NCBI GenBank assembly: GCA_031119205.1
Contig: JAVHYF010000003.1
Location: 133,742 to 197,741 of the forward strand
Reading direction: 5' to 3'
DNA: 64,000 bases
Source: Moraxellaceae bacterium
GTDB taxonomy: Bacteria; Pseudomonadota; Gammaproteobacteria; Burkholderiales; Rhodocyclaceae
Shown: in pieces, positions 62,653 to 64,000 of the stretch
Layout of the letters: every line of letters starts with the position of its first letter
Position numbering within the stretch: the stretch's first letter is position 1
The notes under the pieces: model-generated
Told to the model about the DNA's origin: nothing
Database searches by the model: none
The model's input: the letters and a program-made list of their open reading frames with translations, nothing else
Position numbers and translations under genes: made by a program

Positions 62653-64000
62653 TCAGTCCATCCACCAGGTGACGACGAAGGGCAGCGTCGCCATCACCAC
62701 GCCCAGCACTGACCCGAAGTGCCACAGCAGGCTGCTGTTGTCGTAGCTCGCGGTGCTGCGCGGTCCGCACAGCCCCTGCCAGATGCGTACGCACATGTAG
62801 CTGCCGATCAGTATCGCCAGCACGCCGTGCAGGCCGAGGTAGGACAGCATGGCCGCCACCGTCGCACTCCAGGCATCGCGACGCGGCGACAGGCCGGCCA
62901 GCTGGTGCGCGTCGATCAGCACCCAGCAGCCGGCGACCGCCAGGCACGCTGCGAGCACGACCGGCAGCACATGCCAATGCGGCAGCATCCGCCGCGTGCG
63001 GCCGTAGCCACCCAGCCACCAGGCCAGCGAGCTGCCGGCGAACAGTGCACAGGCCAGCCACACTGCGCGCGTGGCCGGCAAGGCGGCACCGGGCGGCGGG
63101 CATACCGTCGTCAGCATCGACACATGCACGTGCGAGAAGGCGATGGCGGCGAAGATGGTGGCGTCCACCACCAGCAGCAGCACGACGCCCCACCAGGAGT
63201 GCGACCACCGGCCGCGCGCGCCGATGGGTACCTGCACCCGCTCGCCGATCTCCGCTGTGGGGCGCGAGATGCCGCGGTCGCTCTGCCACAGCCAGGCCAC
63301 GATGCAGCCTACTGCCAGCACGCCGCAGGCCGCTGATGCCACCACGGCCTTGATGGTCAGCAGCAGGAAGAAGCCGGCGGTGCCGAAAGCTGCGAGGAAG
63401 GGTAGCCAGCTGTCGCCGGGCAGGATGGCGAGGTGATGCGGCCGGGTGGTCAGCGGTGTGATCACCAGCGTCTCGCGGAATCCGGTGACGGTGCCCGGCA
63501 GCCAGTGCTCGCCGCGGTCCACCTGTCCGGCCAGGCCCTCCTGGTCCCACAGCGGATAGCGCGAGCCCACCTCGGGAATGCTGCGCGTGGAGTAGCTGTC
63601 CATCGGCAGCCACTCCAGCGTCGGCGCACCCCATGGGTTGTCGTGCTCCTGTCGTGGCCGGACGCAGATGCGGATCAGGTCGACCACGAATACCAGCACC
63701 CCCGCCGCCAGCACGAAGGCACCCATCGTCGACAGCAGGTTGAGCGTGTTCCAGCCCAGGCCGTCGGCATAGGTGTAGATACGTCGCGGCATGCCCAGCA
63801 GGCCGGAGATGTGCATCGGGAAAAAGGCCAGGTGGAAGCCGCCGAACATCAGGCCGAACACCCAGCGCCCGGCCCGCTCGCTGAGCGGGTGACCATGCAC
63901 TACCGGCATCCAGTAGTACAGCGCGGCGAACACCGGGAACAGCACGCCGCCGATCAGCACGTAGTGCAGGTGGGCGACGATGAAATAGGTGTCGTGCACC
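62653..64000 (-). CDS. ctaD: Cytochrome c oxidase subunit I/III fusion, N terminus outside window
   Basis: Open to the window edge, so only the C-terminal ~448 residues are seen. It starts inside the subunit I signature HDTYFIVAHLHYVL (heme a3 and heme a histidines), continues through the last subunit I helices (WNTLNLLSTMGAFVLA, DNPWGAPTLEWLP), then from about residue 180 a subunit III-like part (SWWGVVLLLVVDATIFAAIAFSHVHV, AMLSYLGLHGVLAILIGSYM, LLWHFGSVLGV). So I and III are one polypeptide, as in Thermus caa3. Terminal electron acceptor reduction at the membrane. Confidence 0.88.
   Translation of the reverse strand, partial: VHDTYFIVAHLHYVLIGGVLFPVFAALYYWMPVVHGHPLSERAGRWVFGLMFGGFHLAFFPMHISGLLGMPRRIYTYADGLGWNTLNLLSTMGAFVLAAGVLVFVVDLIRICVRPRQEHDNPWGAPTLEWLPMDSYSTRSIPEVGSRYPLWDQEGLAGQVDRGEHWLPGTVTGFRETLVITPLTTRPHHLAILPGDSWLPFLAAFGTAGFFLLLTIKAVVASAACGVLAVGCIVAWLWQSDRGISRPTAEIGERVQVPIGARGRWSHSWWGVVLLLVVDATIFAAIAFSHVHVSMLTTVCPPPGAALPATRAVWLACALFAGSSLAWWLGGYGRTRRMLPHWHVLPVVLAACLAVAGCWVLIDAHQLAGLSPRRDAWSATVAAMLSYLGLHGVLAILIGSYMCVRIWQGLCGPRSTASYDNSSLLWHFGSVLGVVMATLPFVVTWWMD

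Noticed and set aside
1..64000. tRNA, rRNA, insertion sequences, phage genes
   Set aside because: None could be recognised by eye on either strand.

Overview
The window looks like a high-GC chromosomal segment from a betaproteobacterium. The lineage call is inference: it rests on the order rlpA-dacA-ybeD-lipB-lipA, the PEP-CTERM protein, the mnmG-rsmG pair, the general GC-rich codon use and the FecI/FecR/TonB locus. Rhodocyclales or Burkholderiales is the most I would say. I see no rRNA, tRNA, insertion sequence or CRISPR array.

Layout. 1-4.2 kb: septal/peptidoglycan genes (rlpA, dacA) and the lipoate genes (ybeD, lipB, lipA). 4.4-6.1 kb: a lipoprotein pectate lyase (PL1). 6.2-14.1 kb: core genes pyrF, ruvC, mnmG, rsmG and small accessory genes, plus a PEP-CTERM exported protein. 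14.2-21 kb: a Dps/hemerythrin group, yceH, a membrane protein, a TrkA-type ion channel and an EamA exporter. 21-29.5 kb: two small unknown genes, an exported phytase/esterase-like protein, an alpha/beta hydrolase, and an OmpR-type regulator with a multi-PAS hybrid kinase.

30.1-34.9 kb is an accessory island, visibly less GC-rich than its flanks. It is a decayed chromosomal integron. A 42-codon remnant of an intI integrase (start codon ACG, no catalytic domain) sits beside a preserved LexA box and an attI-like end. Three cassettes run leftward from it on the minus strand with good attC sites: an unknown protein, an HNH nuclease and a class III nucleotide-cyclase-like protein. A second, scrambled cassette block lies on the far side of intI.

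35-44.8 kb is a stress/hydrolase region: catalase, protoglobin, HD hydrolase, three alpha/beta hydrolases (a fourth relative is at 24.2 kb), an SMP-30-like protein, an isochorismatase-like hydrolase and a LuxR-type regulator. A 15-bp operator-like sequence is identical upstream of this LuxR gene and between the 24.2 kb hydrolase and the OmpR regulator.

44.9-52.9 kb is a self-contained ECF sigma/ChrR regulon resembling the Rhodobacter singlet-oxygen RpoE-ChrR system. It has two cyclopropane-fatty-acid-synthase-like methyltransferases, a FAD oxidoreductase, DUF1365, DUF1295, a DUF6134-like protein and DUF2177. Three promoters share the architecture TGATCC-N18-TAC and drive the sigma gene and both lipid operons. 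53.1-59.7 kb: a DUF421 gene and an iron-type FecI-FecR-TonB receptor locus with a Fur-like box. 59.8-61.5 kb: a second pectate lyase (PL9) with a polyserine linker. 61.7-64 kb: a DUF3016 gene and the end of a cytochrome oxidase operon with a fused subunit I/III, cut by the window edge.
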